Assembly (NCBI GenBank): GCA_016869515.1
Contig: VGDZ01000016.1
Coordinates: 1-49,935 of the forward strand
DNA: 49,935 bases
From: Alphaproteobacteria bacterium
Lineage (GTDB): Bacteria > Pseudomonadota > Alphaproteobacteria > VGDZ01
Direction: 5' to 3'
Part shown: piece after piece, positions 47,653-49,935 of the stretch
How the letters are laid out: each line of letters starts with the position of its first letter
Position numbering within the stretch: position 1 is the stretch's first letter
The notes under the pieces: model-generated
Database searches by the model: none
What the model was told of the DNA's origin: nothing
The model's input: only the letters and a program-made list of their open reading frames with translations
Position numbers and translations under genes: made by a program

Positions 47653-48440
47653 AGGTCGGGCAGGATCAGCACCTCGGTGGTCGCGGGCAGAGTCGCGCGC
47701 GACAACAAGATGCTGGGACCGGGATGGGTCGCGACCGGATAGCGCCGCCGCATCACTTCGACAAAACGCGCCAAGGTGTATTCGGTGAAATAATGCATCG
47801 GGATCACCAGCCTGGGCTTGATCTGCTCGATGACGTCGGCGATGTCGACCTGGCCCAGGGTGAAGGCGCCGTCGACCGGCGTCAGCACGACGTCGATCTT
47901 GCCGAGTTCGGTCAGGTGAACCTCGGACAGCAAGTGATGCAGGTGACCGAGATGGGCGATGCAGATGTCGGCGCTGTGGAAGACGAAGATCGAATTGCCG
48001 TGGCGGCGGATGCCGCCGGCGAAGTCGCGCACGTTGGTCGGCACGTTGTGGATGTGCAGATCGCCCACCTGCAGATTGTGGCCGGCCATGCCGCCGCGCG
48101 GATTCCAACCGCGCAGCACATGGCGGATGCCGGGGTCGGGATGGTCGGTGTAGTGGGTCGAGTGGGCGTTGTTCATGGTCACCACCGTCGGCGTGCGCGG
48201 CGGACGGTTGTGGCCGCTGTAGTCGGTGACGGCGGTGATGCCTTCGGCGGTCTTGATCAGGAAGCTGGCATGGCCGAGAAAGCTGAGACCGATGTGGTGG
48301 CGCGGCACGTCGCCGTCGACGCCATAGCTGGCGCGCCACAGCGAGGGTTGGCGGCCGGCGACCGGCAGGCAGCCGGCTTCGGCGACCGATTGATGGGCGA
48401 ACGCCGCCAACAGACCCGCCAGCACGATTCCGCGCAGCAT
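47649..48440 (-). CDS. MBL-fold metallo-hydrolase, UlaG-like, secreted
   Basis: The 263-residue protein has a signal peptide (MLRGIVLAGLLAAFAHQSVAEAG) and the UlaG/YtnP-like MBL fold: SFLGHASFLIKTAEGITAVTDYSG, HSTHYTDHPDPGI, FHSADICIAHLGHLHHLL and PRLVIPMHYF. The ATG at 48440 begins the signal peptide; the longer frame to 48518 is rejected. It is paired with DUF3750, its stop overlapping that start by 4 nt. A metal-dependent phosphodiesterase or lactonase activity is possible but untested. Confidence 0.85.
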   Translation of the reverse strand: MLRGIVLAGLLAAFAHQSVAEAGCLPVAGRQPSLWRASYGVDGDVPRHHIGLSFLGHASFLIKTAEGITAVTDYSGHNRPPRTPTVVTMNNAHSTHYTDHPDPGIRHVLRGWNPRGGMAGHNLQVGDLHIHNVPTNVRDFAGGIRRHGNSIFVFHSADICIAHLGHLHHLLSEVHLTELGKIDVVLTPVDGAFTLGQVDIADVIEQIKPRLVIPMHYFTEYTLARFVEVMRRRYPVATHPGPSILLSRATLPATTEVLILPDL

Positions 48441-48478
48441 GCTCGGCCTCCCTGCCCCAAGCGCCAGGATAGCGCCGC

Positions 48479-49252
48479 TCAGGTCTTGCCGTCGAGAACC
48501 CGCTGACGCGGCAAGCACAGCGTCACCGTGGTGCCGCGGCCGGGCCGACTTTCCAGTTCGATGTCGCCGCCGTGCAAGCGCGCCAGCGCGCGGCTGACGG
48601 CGAGTCCCAGCCCGGTACCCTGGCGCGGGGTGCGCGCGGTCAGGGGCTCGCCGGCGCGGAACGGCTCGAACACGGTGGTCATGCGGTCGGCGGGGATACC
48701 GATGCCGGTGTCGGCGACGCGCAGGCCGATGCCGCCGTCGGGGCGGGCGACGACGCCGATCGTCACCTTGCCGTCGGAGCGGGTGAAGCGGATGGCGTTG
48801 TTGAGCAGGTTGAACAGGATCTGCTTGAGGGCGCGGCGCTCGGCGCGCAGGGTGGGGCCAGCGCCGTCGAGATCGTTGCGGATGCGGACATGGCGGGTGC
48901 GCGCTTGTTCGGCCAAGAGGCCGATGGCTTCGTCGACCACGTCTCCCAGGACGATTTCGCTGTCGGCCAGTTCGCGCCGGCCGACGTCGAGCTTGGAGAG
49001 GTCGATGACGTCGTTGAGCAGGGCCAGGAGCTGTTTGCCGCTCTTGGCGATGTCGGCGGCGAAGTCGCGGTACTCGCCGTTGGCCTCGGGTCCCAGCATC
49101 TGTTCGGAGATGATCTCGGCGAAGCCGAGGATGGCGTTCAACGGCGAGCGCAGCTCATGGCTGAGATTGGCCAGATAGGTGGCGCGCGACCATTCCGCCG
49201 CCGCCGCCCGAAGCTGCGCCGCGCGCACCGCGTCGTCTTCGTCCGCGCTCAT
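48479..49252 (-). CDS. Soluble histidine kinase, PleC/DivJ-like
   Basis: The 257-residue kinase consists only of HisKA and HATPase domains. The phospho-acceptor His32 lies in [20 protein letters not shown], followed by [14 protein letters not shown]-binding motifs are [15 protein letters not shown] and [18 protein letters not shown]. It has no sensor or membrane part, so it probably receives its input from a partner. The HisKA sequence resembles the C-terminal part of the kinase at 14781-17294. It diverges from aroQ across 87 nt. No response regulator gene is adjacent. Confidence 0.88.
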   Translation of the reverse strand: MSADEDDAVRAAQLRAAAAEWSRATYLANLSHELRSPLNAILGFAEIISEQMLGPEANGEYRDFAADIAKSGKQLLALLNDVIDLSKLDVGRRELADSEIVLGDVVDEAIGLLAEQARTRHVRIRNDLDGAGPTLRAERRALKQILFNLLNNAIRFTRSDGKVTIGVVARPDGGIGLRVADTGIGIPADRMTTVFEPFRAGEPLTARTPRQGTGLGLAVSRALARLHGGDIELESRPGRGTTVTLCLPRQRVLDGKT

Positions 49253-49339
49253 CCGTCGAATCGCCCCGCACTACCGATAGCATTTGCCGCCGCCGCGGTC
49301 GATTGCGCGCGCGCCTCGCCATGGTGTATAGCCCCGGCC

Positions 49340-49789
49340 ATGGCGAGACTGATCCTGGTCCTCAACGGCCCCAACCTGAATCTGTTGGGTACGCGCGAGC
49401 CGGCGATCTACGGCAGCGAAACGCTGGCCGCGATCGGCAAGCGCCTCAAGGCCGAAGCCAAGGCGCTTGGGCTGACGGTCGACTTCCGTCAGTCCAACCA
49501 CGAAGGCGAATTGATCGACTGGATCCATGCCGCGCGCGGCCGCGTCAGCGGCATCGTCGCCAATCTCGGCGGCTACTCGCACACCTCGGTGGCGCTGGCG
49601 GACGCGCTGGCGGCGGTGGCGTTGCCGGTGATCGAGGTGCATTTGTCCAACATCTTCCGGCGCGAATCCTTCCGCCATCACTCGCACATCAGCCTGGTGG
49701 CCAAGGGCGTGATCTGCGGGCTGGGCGGCGAGGGCTATCTGCTGGCGCTGCGCGCCATGAACGGACTGATCGGCGGAGACGGCCAGTGA
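49340..49789 (+). CDS. aroQ: Type II 3-dehydroquinate dehydratase
   Basis: The 149-residue enzyme dehydrates 3-dehydroquinate to 3-dehydroshikimate in aromatic amino acid synthesis. It has [17 protein letters not shown] with the catalytic Arg and Tyr, [46 protein letters not shown] with the catalytic His, and [11 protein letters not shown]. The ATG at 49340 fits the start of the family. It overlaps accB by 4 nt, the usual aroQ-accB-accC order of alphaproteobacteria. Confidence 0.97.
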   Translation: MARLILVLNGPNLNLLGTREPAIYGSETLAAIGKRLKAEAKALGLTVDFRQSNHEGELIDWIHAARGRVSGIVANLGGYSHTSVALADALAAVALPVIEVHLSNIFRRESFRHHSHISLVAKGVICGLGGEGYLLALRAMNGLIGGDGQ

Positions 49790-49935
49790 GCAAGAGCGAC
49801 ATCGACCGAGCCCTGATCCGCGAATTGGCGGCGCTGTTGACCGAGACCGGGCTGACCGAGATCGAGGTCGGCGACAAGGACCGGCGGCTGCGCGTGGTGC
49901 GCGCGCCGGCCGCGGTCGCGGCCATGCCGGTCGCG
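49786..49935 (+). CDS. accB: Acetyl-CoA carboxylase biotin carboxyl carrier protein AccB, 5' part
   Basis: Only the first 50 residues are inside the window. The GTG at 49786 overlaps the aroQ stop (GTGA). The N-terminus [40 protein letters not shown] matches AccB, which carries biotin for acetyl-CoA carboxylase; the biotinyl domain is beyond the end. The sequence after residue 40 is the Ala/Pro-rich linker. Confidence 0.93.
   Translation, partial: MSKSDIDRALIRELAALLTETGLTEIEVGDKDRRLRVVRAPAAVAAMPVA

Overview
The window is GC-rich, gene-dense chromosomal DNA from an alphaproteobacterium, most likely a member of the Rhodospirillales or a close relative. This rests on the flagellar order flgB-flgC-fliE-fliQ-fliR-flhB followed by a CckA-like hybrid kinase, the recA-alaS-icd neighbourhood, the PleC/DivJ-type histidine kinases and the many intergenic palindromic repeats. 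The lineage is an inference; no rRNA or tRNA gene was seen. No CRISPR array, prophage or complete insertion sequence was seen.

Layout. 1-5.2 kb: end of a flagellar basal-body and export operon plus a hybrid kinase. 5.2-11.5 kb: a palindromic repeat, recA, alaS, a small heat-shock protein and NADP isocitrate dehydrogenase. 11.5-17.3 kb: a LOG-family protein, cytochrome c', a di-haem cytochrome c, a LysM protein and a four-PAS histidine kinase. 17.4-20 kb: a CaiB/BaiF CoA-transferase, a TAXI-type solute receptor and an overlapping 57-residue lipoprotein gene. Five copies of a ~135 bp double-hairpin element (family A) lie in the intergenic gaps between 6.6 and 18.8 kb.

20-22.3 kb: an ABC ATPase, an FtsX-type permease and a DUF3299 protein, a trio resembling a zinc-starvation operon known in Pseudomonas. 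22.3-32.1 kb: a single minus-strand run of ten genes, livK-livH-livM-livG-livF, then an FAD dehydrogenase, a tripartite tricarboxylate transporter (tctC-tctB-tctA) and an SDR. It appears to combine two unrelated uptake systems with two redox enzymes for organic or amino acid catabolism. 32.1-33.3 kb: a divergent DAO-type FAD oxidoreductase.

33.3-43.4 kb: a second minus-strand run. A cobalamin riboswitch precedes btuB-btuF-btuC-btuD, in which each stop codon overlaps the next start codon. After only 30 bp comes a second Liv-type operon (livK-G-F-H-M) ending in a putative L-aspartate dehydrogenase. 43.4-49.9 kb: a small conserved hypothetical gene, a secreted esterase, two metallo-beta-lactamase-fold proteins, an alpha/beta hydrolase with a 26 bp palindrome upstream, a DUF3750 protein, a soluble PleC/DivJ-like kinase, aroQ and the start of accB, which runs off the end.

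The most interesting features are the double-hairpin repeat family, whose arms covary and which encodes the C-terminus of the CoA-transferase; the hidden lipoprotein gene coupled to an orphan TAXI receptor; the mixed ABC/TTT operon; and the B12 riboswitch with a plausible nested expression platform.
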